This document shows, one piece after another, positions 37,201 to 42,060 of a DNA stretch of 64,000 bases; position 1 is the stretch's first letter; every line of letters starts with the position of its first letter. The notes beneath the pieces were generated by a model. The model worked only from the letters and a program-made list of their open reading frames with translations, did no database searches and was not told where the DNA came from. The DNA is taken from the NCBI GenBank assembly GCA_963669155.1, contig CAVLGW020000003.1, positions 327,501 through 391,500 of the forward strand. The letters are read 5' to 3'. A program made the position numbers and the translations under genes. The DNA comes from Arbacia lixula (taxonomy: Eukaryota; Echinodermata; Echinoidea; Arbacioida; Arbaciidae).

Positions 37201-38770
37201 TCGTTTCACCACTCTGGTGTGGTGGAGTTTCAGTCTTCGCGCCCTCTTTTTCTTCAGGATTCGATGCTGTTGGTCCTTCCGTTTTTAAATCCTCTTCGTC
37301 TCCACGATCTTCTGCGTGGGGAGTGGTTTTACCCCTCTGGTATGACGGGGTTTCAGTCTTCGTACCCTCTTTGTCTTCGGGGTCTTCCATATGAGGTGTG
37401 GTTTTACCCCTATTCTCTGGTATTATCTCCGTTTCCATGTCCTCCTTCTCTTCAGAAATCTCCATACGAGGTGTTGTTTCGCTACTCTGGTTAGGTGGTG
37501 CTGTTGGTGTTTTGGGGGGTTGTGTATCCTCGCTATCTTCAGGATCTTCTGCACGGGGTGTGGTTTTACCCTTTTGAAGAGTAGAAATCTCCGTCGTCAT
37601 TTCCTCTCTACCCCCATGACTATTTTGAGGTGTTGTTTTACCCACATGGCCGGACGTTGCTGGTGACGGTTTCTCCGATTCTGTACCTTCTCTGTCTTCA
37701 TCATACCTCACATGGGTTGTGGTTTTACCCCTCAGATCTGAAGGCATGTCCGTTTGTCCAGCCTCCCTGTCTTCAGGATCCTTTATACTTGGAGTGGTGG
37801 TACCGTAGCGATAAAATTGTGATTCATCGGGTCTCTCTGTTTCTTCACCTTCTTTATCACTTGGATCACTCATCGCCGGCGTTGTTTGAACAAGTTCTCC
37901 TTTGTCGGCGACCGCGGAGCTTTCCGTTACCGGCCCACCTCCTCCAAAAGATCCTCCTTGTTCACCTCTCCAATCATCACCAGATACTTCTCCCTCTTCC
38001 ATCCTCCCCTCAGTCGCTGTGCCCGTGTCTGCCATATTAGGCGTCGTTTGTCTATACATCGACGAATCACCATTTCCTGACGCGCTTTCGTCTCTGTCAT
38101 TCTTGTGTGTAGTCATTGGTTGGTTCTCCTGATCTGTTTCGAGGTCGCGGTCCTTCATCGGGGTGGTTTGGCGATGTACTATACTTTCTTCGTCCTCTCT
38201 CTCCCAGTAAGCCGCGGTGGTTGCTCTCAGATTCATTCCAGAGTCATCTTCGATTTCATCGTGTCTTTCCACGTCGGATTTCTTTGTAGTAGATATCTCG
38301 GACTGGGTTTGACTGGTATCATGTGCGGCCCATTCCTGATAGCGGTTGCCAAAGAGATTGGTTGGTTGAGTGGCAGTGGCGTTCTCCTGACTATCCTCTC
38401 CTTGACCTTGTCGTTGCTGGTTTACAGCGTCCGTTTGGGTTGCCTTCTCCCCTTCTCCCGCGGTGTCTGTGGTGGTTGAAACCGGTGTAGCATCTTTTGG
38501 GCGGGGCGTGGTTGTAGGGGAACCGCTACCAAATGGATCTTGTTTGTTCCCACTTGCCCATTCGCCCCCGTCGTTTGCTACACCATCCGTCACCGTACCG
38601 CTCGTAGTTGACACGCCCATGCCAAGTTCTCCATTCTCTCCAGCGGCTTTAGATTCCTGGTCATTCCTTGGTGTGGGGTTCGCATCGCTGTTCTGCGCAA
38701 GACTAGGAGCGAAGAACAACCAAATGCAGAACCAAAGCAAGACTCGTTGGACACCCACACATCGGGCCAT
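10707..38770 (-). CDS. REJ/GPS-domain single-pass membrane protein, 20 exons
   Basis: Full gene model built from splice consensus and frame. It has 20 exons totalling 5607 nt (1868 residues), and all junction phases agree. Order along the protein: signal peptide (1-25), Thr/Glu/Pro-rich mucin-like region with repeated TTP motifs (to ~597), a Cys-containing region (~598-817), an REJ module (~760-1420), a helical GAIN-like region (~1421-1710), a degenerate GPS (~1738-1775), an Asp-rich stalk (~1795-1817), one hydrophobic helix (~1824-1852) and a short basic tail ending in VVKA. REJ features include SGCAKL with a following TW, DCSASRDPN before FQWTC, and LTIPADLLEEGADYVW. The family includes sea urchin sperm receptors for egg jelly and polycystin-1. 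This protein has only one membrane helix, unlike 11-pass polycystins, and no EGF or C-type lectin module was seen. A role at the cell or gamete surface is inferred. Specific paralogue not identified, so no symbol is given. Confidence 0.85.
11402..11575. mobile_element. half copy of 'CCCTGAAATT' MITE
   Basis: The left half only: ttaaaggaatagtttaaccc, then aaacatataagtgaaggttt and gtgacgtcacgtgcgaggtg. The right half is absent. Located in the last intron of the REJ gene. Confidence 0.75.
12046..12230. repeat. GGGCCC/ATGGGC-rich imperfect palindrome
   Basis: About 185 bp with repeated tgggcc/ggccca words on both strands (for example ggcccatttggccaatatgg and agatgggcagcccatgtggg). Looks like a small foldback or MITE-like repeat in the last intron. 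The family was not recognised. Confidence 0.45.
12300..12595 (-). mobile_element. tRNA-derived SINE
   Basis: On the minus strand a tRNA-like head starts near 12590. Its A-box-like sequence is tagcctagcggg and its B-box-like sequence is gggttcaaaaactcc. About 220 bases of unrelated body follow down to ~12300. It sits in the last REJ intron in the same direction as the gene. Confidence 0.6.
12660..12765 (-). mobile_element. second tRNA-like SINE head
   Basis: The minus strand shows tggttagttaagggggtaaa (A-box-like) and gtggtgagttcgagtctgag (B-box-like), spaced as in a tRNA gene. It could not be folded into a convincing cloverleaf by eye, so a SINE or tRNA relic is preferred over a functional tRNA gene. 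Confidence 0.5.
13090..13250. mobile_element. hairpin repeat, 'TCCGCTTCCGG' family
   Basis: A perfect 18-bp inverted repeat (13117-13134 and 13151-13168) around a 16-base loop, followed by gactgcggacagaatctcaa. Diverged copies are at 29.13-29.29 and 63.10-63.28 kb. Lies about 80 bp downstream of exon 19. Confidence 0.7.
13330..13569 (-). CDS. REJ gene exon 19: degenerate GPS motif
   Basis: 240 nt, phase 1 at both ends. It encodes GQPLDVSGLDSPAVFTMDLG and then the GPS-like stretch. Cys1738 starts CLFFDEAANEW, Trp1748 precedes SSEGL, and Cys1764 precedes ETTHATDF. Canonical GPS motifs have Cys-x-Cys-x-His-Leu with Ser or Thr at the cleavage point. Here the second Cys of that pair is Thr and the His is followed by Ala-Thr, and the usual Gly-Cys after the Trp is Gly-Leu. 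Autoproteolysis is therefore doubtful (inference). Confidence 0.85.
13974..14119 (-). CDS. REJ gene exon 18
   Basis: 146 nt, acceptor phase 2, donor phase 1. It encodes a Cys-rich start (GPSWEGCGCEECLGS) followed by SSPVIDLQLLSPCTG. The latter resembles the beta-rich part of GAIN domains just before a GPS. Acceptor CGTGCAG, donor ACAG/GTGAGA. Confidence 0.8.
14464..14492 (+). repeat. (GT)n plus poly-G tract
   Basis: gtgtgtgtgtgtg followed by ~16 G, close to the donor of exon 17. Confidence 0.9.
14510..14689 (-). CDS. REJ gene exon 17
   Basis: 180 nt, phase 2 at both ends. It encodes SFLALLARVMALDLS... IATLNDEELSLFSREDSIVF, a helical, Leu-rich segment like the helical part of a GAIN domain. 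Acceptor TTGGTTCCAG, donor GACAG/GTATGA. Confidence 0.8.
15130..15286 (-). CDS. REJ gene exon 16
   Basis: 157 nt, acceptor phase 1 (TTTTGGTAG), donor phase 2 (CTTAG/GTAATC). It encodes ELLNNNIPLLESALTLGERL and QDSLDGLLQQLSDYKMG, predicted amphipathic helices between the REJ module and the GPS. Confidence 0.8.
15392..16060. mobile_element. 'GATCCGATCAGTCG' repeat split by a nested MITE
   Basis: The left part (acgacacgatccgatcagtc, ggcttaatcgcaggactcgg) lies at 15392-15490. The right part (agactgtagaatcgttccaa, aatcgtgtctcttttggtgg) resumes at about 16005. Copies without this insertion are at 27.90-28.06 and 43.90-44.03 kb. Confidence 0.6.
15490..15985. mobile_element. ~495-bp MITE with TIR 'GTAAAATTATCCACT'
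   Basis: Terminal inverted repeats of ~45 bp: taagttcccactatgctatg plus taaaattatccactaaaaac at left, and the complement ending ggtgggaactta at right. A second full copy is at 19290. Inserted inside the older repeat at 15392-16060. Confidence 0.8.
16424..16577 (-). CDS. REJ gene exon 15
   Basis: 154 nt, acceptor phase 0 (CCCTCTACAG), donor phase 1 (AGAC/GTAAGT). It encodes LFDHDILLEQKNLFSAISAD and SVGDTEFMISLANDIPFTAY, helical spacer between REJ and GPS. Confidence 0.8.
16895..17115. mobile_element. degenerate 'CCCTGAAATT' MITE
   Basis: Blocks ggtaaagtccatccttacgt, cgaaacatatcaataagaag and a cacgtgcgag box, with ggtggactttccctttaaaa at the right end. Shorter than the full copies. Confidence 0.5.
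17207..17307 (-). CDS. REJ gene exon 14
   Basis: 101 nt, acceptor phase 1 (GTGACCAG), donor phase 0 (GAAATT/GTAAAT). It encodes KPYDALNVANDLQNAQVEKS then SSSSRVQRDVFEI. Confidence 0.75.
17724..17782 (+). repeat. (CTT)n/(ATT)n microsatellite beside exon 13 donor
   Basis: About 12 CTT units then ATT units, 30 bases downstream of the exon 13 donor on the transcript. Upstream, 17565-17690 is also ATT/ATC-rich. Confidence 0.9.
17813..17936 (-). CDS. REJ gene exon 13
   Basis: 124 nt, acceptor phase 0 (TGCCTTTAG), donor phase 1 (GATGAAG/GTAGCG). It encodes VCYETTEVCSDFKKAVSYIH and a charged helix ELTEEQTEEKKNKLQQLKD. The 5' edge of this exon is amplified in the adjoining intron (17937-18150). Confidence 0.8.
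17937..18150 (-). repeat. tandem copies of the exon 13 acceptor edge
   Basis: Three extra ~65-75-bp copies, counted back from the exon. Each carries an equivalent of the coding block ttgaagtctgaacacacctc followed by tctcataacacacctaaagg. Copies start near 17968, 18031 and 18105. See findings. Confidence 0.75.
18456..18674 (-). CDS. REJ gene exon 12
   Basis: 219 nt, phase 0 at both ends (acceptor TGTTTGTAG, donor GTTAGG/GTAAGT). It encodes VIYTVENCAATDGASLTYQP, FAWYHDNDNVTKRR (an N-glycosylation sequon) and EPEIEVDHVLIKALNKRI, the distal part of the REJ module. Confidence 0.8.
18675..19289. other. intron, nothing recognised
   Basis: AT-rich intronic sequence between exons 12 and 11, without clear repeats or ORFs up to the MITE at 19290. 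Confidence 0.5.
19290..19780. mobile_element. second copy of the 'GTAAAATTATCCACT' MITE
   Basis: Same terminal repeats and internal landmarks as the copy at 15490 (tcaatggatggaatgcactt, aacaagc-like gttcccattggtaacg block). The two copies differ by scattered substitutions. Confidence 0.8.
20128..20288 (-). CDS. REJ gene exon 11
   Basis: 161 nt, acceptor phase 1 (TAAATTTCAG), donor phase 0 (AACAAT/GTAAGA). It encodes MLSPRLEYEIQFTAESDGGT then AFQVIGAVTGCHFEYGNEYA. Confidence 0.8.
20289..21074. other. intron with a short direct repeat
   Basis: No exon seen. A block catacaggtaaatgtatctg at about 20777 recurs as catacaggtaaatgcatctg at about 20927, and each is followed by an inverted gggc/gccc word. 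Confidence 0.5.
21075..21390 (-). CDS. REJ gene exon 10
   Basis: 316 nt, acceptor phase 0 (TTAATGGGCAG), donor phase 1 (AGTAAAG/GTGAGA). It encodes IMMGLIKDLDGMYKPGSNVE, FTWADVSGG..., an NTT sequon and a charged STEEKKESKPYS segment, a beta-rich repeat in the REJ module. Confidence 0.8.
21567..21788 (-). CDS. REJ gene exon 9
   Basis: 222 nt, phase 0 at both ends (acceptor GTCTCCAG, donor CCACAG/GTACGC). It encodes VTDSSECVYTDPET..., LLSGKTYSFTCKVSK and TVTVQVVDGTPPQ. The L..GKTY.F...V pattern is typical of REJ repeats. Confidence 0.85.
21789..22560. other. intron, nothing recognised
   Basis: AT-rich, with a GT/G tract at about 22500-22522. No coding signal. Confidence 0.5.
22563..22652. mobile_element. 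'tttgtgtgcca' hairpin MITE
   Basis: taagcctttgtgtgccatat at left and cctggcacacatagggttaa at right, as in the copy at 3541. Lies ~50 bp downstream of the exon 8 donor. Confidence 0.6.
22704..22948 (-). CDS. REJ gene exon 8: REJ signature
   Basis: 245 nt, acceptor phase 1 (CGATTCGCAG), donor phase 0 (TGGGAG/GTAAAT). It encodes GRTITISVTATVEGNNPLTL and ELDCSASRDPN...LVFQWTC. The Asp-Cys-Ser-x-Ser-x-Asp-Pro then Trp spacing is the classic REJ/PKD-like signature. Confidence 0.9.
23108..23330. mobile_element. partial 'GTACTGGGAAGAC' MITE
   Basis: Left arm and centre only: tatactgtactgggaagaca, agcaatcttcttaccaatgg, gtgattaaatcacaaatcac. The right arm is missing. Located between exons 8 and 7. 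Confidence 0.75.
23371..23528 (-). CDS. REJ gene exon 7
   Basis: 158 nt, acceptor phase 2 (TTATGCAG), donor phase 1 (CTGAAAG/GTATGG). It encodes VSLKADLSFDRGSGCAKLAS, RVNYTWVITGDDLAHL and STLRIPKKTLKG. The R-x-SGC...YTW...L.IP...L pattern is diagnostic of REJ. Confidence 0.9.
23770..24304 (-). repeat. intron built from copies of exon 6 donor and exon 7 acceptor edges
   Basis: About eight imperfect ~44-79-bp units at 23826-24301 repeat the last part of exon 6 plus its donor (block aaccttcagcaatgttaact and variants). 23770-23825 repeats the exon 7 acceptor edge (cagcctcaaggtatacccttg). Confidence 0.7.
24306..24507 (-). CDS. REJ gene exon 6
   Basis: 202 nt, acceptor phase 1 (TTTGTAATCAG), donor phase 2 (CAAAG/GTATTA). 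It encodes EFSPLLTIPADLLEEGADYV, TVQDLSDSTTITVSK and FDIRTKGIKEGTPVNIAQR. The L.IPA..L..G..Y.W.L pattern is a REJ repeat ending. Confidence 0.85.
24508..25586. other. intron, nothing recognised
   Basis: AT-rich intron between exons 6 and 5, with a short (TA)n at about 24880. No repeat family or coding signal seen. Confidence 0.5.
25587..25871 (-). CDS. REJ gene exon 5: start of the REJ module
   Basis: 285 nt, phase 1 at both ends (acceptor ATTTCCCCAG, donor GCCAACG/GTAAGA). It encodes KSLTLLSEGIASLRQEYSMN, TPTARIEGSTTIPVCSSMKL and GLKFKWALQEPQ. The V..C...L........L.F.W spacing is typical of the first REJ repeat. Its acceptor edge is amplified upstream (25872-26425). Confidence 0.85.
25872..26425 (-). 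repeat. tandem array of the exon 5 acceptor edge
   Basis: About seven extra units of 74-85 bp. On the transcript strand each contains a polypyrimidine tract, a CCCAG-like acceptor and a copy of the first ~45 nt of exon 5 (ggaaaaagtct... then atcggaggggat). The units nearest the exon are the most similar to it. Confidence 0.85.
26426..27222. other. intron, low-information
   Basis: AT-rich. A phrase near 26480-26550 (gcagttggtctttacgtaca) recurs near 30155 (gcagttggtctttctgaaca), suggesting dispersed repeats of unknown type. Confidence 0.4.
27223..27396 (-). CDS. REJ gene exon 4
   Basis: 174 nt, phase 1 at both ends (acceptor TTCCAAAAG, donor CACCAAG/GTGGGT). It encodes DSVDVFFDTPVSFVSLGNCS, then RWTIQILGEGATCRWRKSKE and LVIQLESTTSLHQ. 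NCS is an N-glycosylation sequon. Confidence 0.8.
27905..28060. mobile_element. 'GATCCGATCAGTCG' hairpin repeat, uninterrupted
   Basis: acgacacgatccggtcagtc at left and tcgcaggtcctaacaattgc, atcgtagcacaatcgtttcg at right, forming a diverged inverted repeat. Related to 15392 and 43898. Confidence 0.55.
28061..28160. mobile_element. 'tttgtgtgcca' hairpin MITE, diverged
   Basis: tttttactctttgtatgcta at left and gtaatgggcacgctaagggt at right, directly after the preceding repeat. Lies just downstream of exon 3. Confidence 0.5.
28203..28442 (-). CDS. REJ gene exon 3
   Basis: 240 nt, phase 1 at both ends (acceptor ATGTTTACAG, donor GATACAT/GTAAGT). It encodes MKQLIRSGDLEIISTYLEDR, IEAKLCDDTSHRFSFCPSAD and GKCFNYTVFAAAP. 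Three Cys and one NYT sequon; no family recognised. Confidence 0.75.
28981..29134. repeat. intron segment with telomere-like words
   Basis: gccctaaccctaaccgtatc followed by cctaaccccg. Only two to three CCCTAA-like units, so not a telomeric array. Confidence 0.6.
29135..29290. mobile_element. 'TCCGCTTCCGG' hairpin repeat, diverged
   Basis: gcagtcatgttcacttccgg and gtacgcggacatgactgcag are imperfect mirror arms, as in the copy at 13090. Confidence 0.55.
29551..29697. mobile_element. hairpin MITE 'ATGTTGCATATAGGTTTT'
   Basis: ~147 bp, a near-perfect inverted repeat. atgttgcatatatgttttta and attattgtaacttaccatca mirror tgatggtaagttaaagtaat and acctatatgcaacat. Its right end lies 30 bp from the exon 2 donor. 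Confidence 0.85.
29730..29975 (-). CDS. REJ gene exon 2
   Basis: 246 nt, phase 1 at both ends (acceptor CCCCTGAAAG, donor CAAGATG/GTATGT). It encodes YKVPDLRLTEGSTAMSPNTD, CTQFTLSFVIPEGADYGSST and acidic ELMDFTELSTEDFSLVFDEV. The Cys followed by alternating F/L-T resembles the start of the duplicated domain at 45-56 kb. Confidence 0.75.
30632..30865. mobile_element. hairpin MITE 'TTACCATCAATGGTAA' with a nested element
   Basis: gttgcataacacttaccggt at left and tgccaagttaccatcaatgg at right. The middle is interrupted by a copy of the tttgtgtgcca element at 30668-30756. Confidence 0.7.
30668..30756. mobile_element. 'tttgtgtgcca' MITE nested in a hairpin MITE
   Basis: ttaacccttgtgtgccacac at left and gtggggacgcaacgagtaaa at right. 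The host element resumes with taccatagcaacaccgcacg. Confidence 0.65.
31125..31257. mobile_element. hairpin MITE 'ATGTTGCATATAGGTTTT', third copy
   Basis: gttgcaattattgtaactta at left and aatcgaaaacctatatccaa at right. Same internal words as the copy at 29551. Confidence 0.75.
31724..31985 (+). repeat. two tandem ~117-bp units
   Basis: cgtaacataaaggtttgcga, tcgcaaaatggcaatag and ttgttcaaatgactgaccaa occur at about 31737 and again at about 31850. The element is bounded by gggtcccgtaacataaaggt and tatatgttatggggtccagg, which are inverted. Confidence 0.7.
32010..32200. mobile_element. two adjacent 'tttgtgtgcca'-type hairpins
   Basis: ctaaccctttttatattatt ... caagagttaacg, then gttaacggtttgtacgccag ... 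ttgcatacaaagggttaac. Diverged relative to other copies. Confidence 0.45.
32604..32695 (+). repeat. C-run and (CA)n microsatellite
   Basis: A ~14-C tract, then acacac repeats with cg and ga interruptions. Confidence 0.9.
32730..32870 (-). mobile_element. tRNA-derived SINE
   Basis: The minus strand has ggtgtcgtggtgtagtggtt (A-box region) and aggtcccaggttcaataccg (B-box region), the usual head of a tRNA-like SINE. It continues towards a short body with atccacattgctgctctcca. Confidence 0.7.
32886..32955 (-). mobile_element. truncated second copy of the same SINE head
   Basis: gaacctgggaccttgagatc is shared exactly with the SINE at 32730, and the A-box end is diverged (gtggtgtctgttctagtggt on minus). 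A tandem pair in the same orientation. Confidence 0.65.
33404..33462 (+). repeat. (GT)n microsatellite
   Basis: About 24 GT units with single interruptions. Confidence 0.95.
33940..34275 (+). repeat. (CTT)n/(CCT)n polypyrimidine tract
   Basis: About 330 bases nearly pure C/T on the plus strand, including two uninterrupted CTT runs (about 34045-34108 and 34183-34260). Long low-complexity ORFs on both strands are artefacts of this tract. Confidence 0.95.
34573..35508. mobile_element. non-autonomous element with ~160-bp inverted repeats
   Basis: Left arm 34573-34730 and right arm 35342-35508 are inverted repeats: ctttttccaccgtcctgccg, tgattatttgagtaaaatga and ataatttgtccagcctattc pair with their diverged complements. 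The interior has repeated ~140-bp units (acagacagacagatagaaag, cgtacgaatgata). A related unit also lies just outside the left arm at 34474-34556. No transposase ORF. Confidence 0.65.
35829..36359. mobile_element. palindromic 'CCCTGAAATT' MITE, full copy
   Basis: ttaaaggagtagttcaccct at left and agggtgaaatatccctttaa at right, with mirrored aaacatataagtcaaggttt and aaccttcactaatatgtttc. A poly-C run near 35978 interrupts the left arm. Confidence 0.8.
36360..36978. other. intron 1, 5' part
   Basis: No repeat or exon recognised up to the exon 1 donor at 36978. Confidence 0.5.
36979..38770 (-). CDS. REJ gene exon 1: signal peptide and TTP mucin-like repeats
   Basis: 1792 nt, ends in phase 1 (TCGACTG/GTAAGT). 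The ATG at 38770 is chosen because an in-frame TGA lies 18 nt upstream with no credible acceptor between. Residues 1-25 (MARCVGVQRVLLWFCIWLFF...) are a clear signal peptide. The rest is rich in Thr, Glu, Asp, Pro and Ser. About 11 spaced repeats of the type GKTTPHMEDPEDKEG recur every ~25-30 residues in the second half. Expected to be an extended, heavily O-glycosylated stalk. Apart from the signal peptide it contains no Cys. Confidence 0.85.
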
Positions 38771-39949
38771 CACTCGTGACGTCAACAATCAATCCTCGCC
38801 TTTTTTCCCCTCTTCTGTTTTCTCCACCAAATCCTAAGTCCAGGATACGTATTTTTGTCTAGTTACAAGAAATATGTTAAGAACGTGCAAAAAGTACTTA
38901 ATATTTCGTCACGGAAGCGTGATCTTAAAATATGTTGGTATTCCTACCCAGAATACTCTATCACGCTAATTGCTGTCACGCAACTAACAAGTCAAATATT
39001 AGTAGGATGTTGCAGAGACAGAAGACCTACAACACTCTGGGACAAGGTGTTGAATAAAAAACGATGATCGTCCACTATTACCGAATGGAACTAAACGTTT
39101 CCAGCAAATGTCAAGCCTATCTTATCTATTGATACTGAAATGTTTTCCTTTAAACAGTTCAGAAAAAAAAATTCCCAACGGTCGAATTCAAAATGATGTT
39201 TAACTATGCTGACCGTTGATCTTTTGTTTGAACTATGAAGACAATCCTCACAGATGCTCTCGACCGCACACCAAAATTATGACAAAAGCTTTTTATGACC
39301 AAACACGCAAAGGTTTACATATTTAAAGAAGCTATCGATACCTGTCTCCCACCATATCTCCCTCTCCTTTGCTCTCTTTAACTCTGACATTCTCTCTTTC
39401 TCTGTCTTGTTCTCTATCACGCTTCTTTTCTATATCATATTACCTTCCTATACCGCCCTATTTTTCACCACATCGCTCTTTGCTTTACACAACGCCCCCT
39501 TTTTCCCAAATACCTATTTTTGTTTATTCATATCTTTCTCCCTCTCTCCCTCCTTATGTCTCTCACGCCAATTACTGACGAATTATCTTCATTCTATTTA
39601 AAGTCCTGTTATATTATATTTCCCCTTGATTTGTCAGGGTCGCTATCTTTTGAATCTATCCATCACAATTCCATAAGAATAATCTGTTTCCCCCATAAAA
39701 CAATGACACACGATCGAAGCTATTAAGAAGAAGGACGACGTTTTCCTACTTAATGGCCAATCAATGACTGTGCTCCCAATAAGCCCATTTAGACCCAAGC
39801 ATATCCACCTTAACCTTTTTATGACTATTGGCATGAACGTGTATAGTAAGTCAATTCAGATTCTACGGCTTGGAACCGAAATAGTTAAATGAAACACAGT
39901 CTTGTGCTACGGAGCATCGGTACGCAGAGCCGATATCGACGAAACATTT
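38771..39949. other. gene-free stretch upstream of REJ exon 1
   Basis: Would contain the promoter and 5'UTR of the REJ transcript if exon 1 is the true first exon. No TATA box was confidently placed. A CT-rich patch lies at 39350-39580. Confidence 0.45.
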
Positions 39950-40146
39950 AACCCTTTATCATCCAGGGGCCATATTAATGAAAGCTTACTAGCCTAGTTG
40001 GTTAATACAATGCATTCATTTCGATGCACTTTAGTAACTAACTAGGCTTTGTAAGGTTTCATAAATATGGCCCCAGACCGACTGCTGCTCTATGGGAAAT
40101 GTATGAAAAACGTCTCACGTAGCGCAAGGAGCATGCAGAGAGTTAA
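39950..40146. mobile_element. 'tttgtgtgcca'-type element split by another MITE
   Basis: aaccctttatcatccag at left and gcatgcagagagttaaaac at right. The interior is interrupted at 39966-40075. Confidence 0.5.
39966..40075. mobile_element. 110-bp palindromic MITE 'GGGGCCATATT'
   Basis: ggggccatattaatgaaagc and ttactagcctagttggttaa mirror taactaactaggctttgtaa and tttcataaatatggcccc. Nested within the preceding element. Confidence 0.8.
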
Positions 40147-40599
40147 AACACAGGGTGCTTGGATGGAACTGGATGCGACCTCTCAATTATTCAGACGATC
40201 GTTACCATTACAAATATTGATGTTTTCTCTGTCATGTCTGTCACTTTATCTCCTTTTCCCTCCCTCTCGTCGCTTCGGGTCCCCCTACTACCCTGAAGAA
40301 TTATCAATTGTTAGCTTTCTAACTTCTTTTGTATGCATGTCTTCTTCCTCTCCCTCCCCCTGTTTTTAATTCCCACAATCTTACAACGTATAACCCTGTC
40401 ATCCAAACCATCTCTGTACAATAATTTAAAGAGCTGATTTCCGAAAGAGGTGAAATACATTTTTCTTAAAATCAAGTTATTAGCTCCGGCATGGTGGGAA
40501 GCGTTAAAACGCTTGACAAAGTGAAAAAGAACCTAATCAAACCGACTTGGCTAACAATTGCCATGTTCTAATTCCAGCTTCCTTTAAGCACCGGTACAG

Positions 40600-40925
40600 C
40601 GTCAGATTGAAACACCTGGGGGTGTTTCACCAGGCTAAGAACACCTTTCAGCAGGACCGGTGACCCTTTCTTGTGCTAAATCATATTGTTAATGATTTTG
40701 GTTTCCATCCGCTAAAGTTAAGAATCGAATTAGAATCTCTTGTTGTTAACAACTTGCTGGATGCAAAGTTTATGAGATGTAAAATCTGATTAAAATTGTT
40801 GGATATTAGCTCCCATTCAGATAAAACAGGAACAAATTGGGGTATGACATTTAGCACAAGAAAGGATCACCAGTCGTGCGTAAAGCCGTTCTTAGCTTAG
40901 AGCTTGATGAAATACCCCCTACTTT
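40600..40925. mobile_element. foldback element with ~70-bp inverted arms
   Basis: The left arm near 40617-40682 (gggggtgtttcaccaggcta, ccctttcttgtgctaaatca) is inverted in the right arm near 40849-40922 (atttagcacaagaaaggatc, ttcttagcttagagcttgat). No ORF. Confidence 0.6.
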
Positions 40926-41479
40926 TCTCATAAGTTTGCCAAGTTTCCTTTAGGAAATTTGTGGAAATAAACTCTCCATTTGCACTTCAGAGCGGTTTAA
41001 ACGAAACTGATTGTCAAACATTTAAAAAAGAACAGGTGAAAGAACCAACCCACTGTTTAAATATGTGTGTTTGTTTACCATTGATTGGTATTGTACTGTA
41101 TGGTTTGCTTGTTATTGACGTTGTATTGTTTTTTTCCAGATCACCGTCTCTGATTAAAAGGCTTTCTCATCCTGAATCAATAAATCCAAATCAGATCAAA
41201 TATCTATAACCATTATTTCTACTACTACTTTCAAGTTATAGTGGTTATTCTGTTCCATCTCTGACGTTAATTTTCCATATAAACCTTCCTCTTGTTGCTC
41301 CTGTGTGAAAGATAATGAATAGAATGATATTATCAACTTCGCTTTCACTTTGGATTCCGCTGAAAGCTGCGTGAACTGACATGAAACAAAAAAGTTGTAT
41401 GACTTCGAAATTGGAGCAATATCTGATTAACAAGAAGATAAAGAAGAAGCACGTATACAATCGGTATGATACTTTGATG

Positions 41480-42060
41480 GCCGAATAAACTTGGCTATCT
41501 ATTTATCTATCTAGCCTATTTCTCTCCACTGCTGAAGGAAGGCCTCCTCATTATTTTTCTATTTTGATCTATCTTGTGCCGCTCGTTTCCATGCCATACT
41601 ACCATATTTTTTAAATATCGTCAACCCACCTCCTACTTTGCCTGCCTCTTCTTCTGGTATTAGCTCTGGGGGTCCAGACAGTTAATTTATGTGTCCATCT
41701 AACATGACTCCTCCTGGCCAGATGACCAGCCCACCTCCATTTCTTCGATTTAATTTCTTGTACTATGTCCCGTGCTTTGGTTTTCTTTCTAAAATCCTGG
41801 TTTCTAACTTTGTCCTTCTTTGTAACACCAATCATAATTCTTTCCATAGCCATTTCGGTAACTCTAAGTTTTCTCTCCAGTCTCTTAGTTGTGATCCATT
41901 TTTCTGCTCCACAGGAGAGCACAGGTATGATGCACTGGTTGAAAATCTGTTTCTTGAGAGAAAGAGGGAGCTTCTCATCACGAAAGATAAAGTTCAGCTT
42001 ACCAAATTTTGCCCAAGAATAAACTTGGCTCTCGCAGTTAAATGGTGTGAATGGTAACAT
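41480..42060 (-). mobile_element. 3' end fragment of a LINE reverse transcriptase
   Basis: The open frame at 41611-42060 encodes WAKFGKLNFIFRDEKLP, then CIIPVLSCGAEKWITTKRLE and KWRWAGHLAR, ending RRGRQSRRWVDDI. This is the typical C-terminal end of a non-LTR retrotransposon ORF2 (RTE/CR1-like; clade uncertain). The expected continuation (WKRAAQDR, EAFLQQW) follows in other frames with stops. The 3' end runs into a (TATC)n-like tail near 41500. Only the last ~200 codons remain: a 5'-truncated dead copy. Confidence 0.75.

Noticed and set aside
38750-38800. REJ exon 1 as an internal exon
   Set aside because: An in-frame TGA lies 18 nt upstream of the ATG, the sequence before it is purine-rich, and no acceptor fits.
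36990-38837. Several plus-strand ORFs opposite REJ exon 1
   Set aside because: Shadows of the minus-strand coding repeats; no signal peptide, domain or splice support.
41689-42057. Plus-strand ORF opposite the LINE fragment
   Set aside because: The minus strand carries the recognisable reverse-transcriptase C-terminal motifs.
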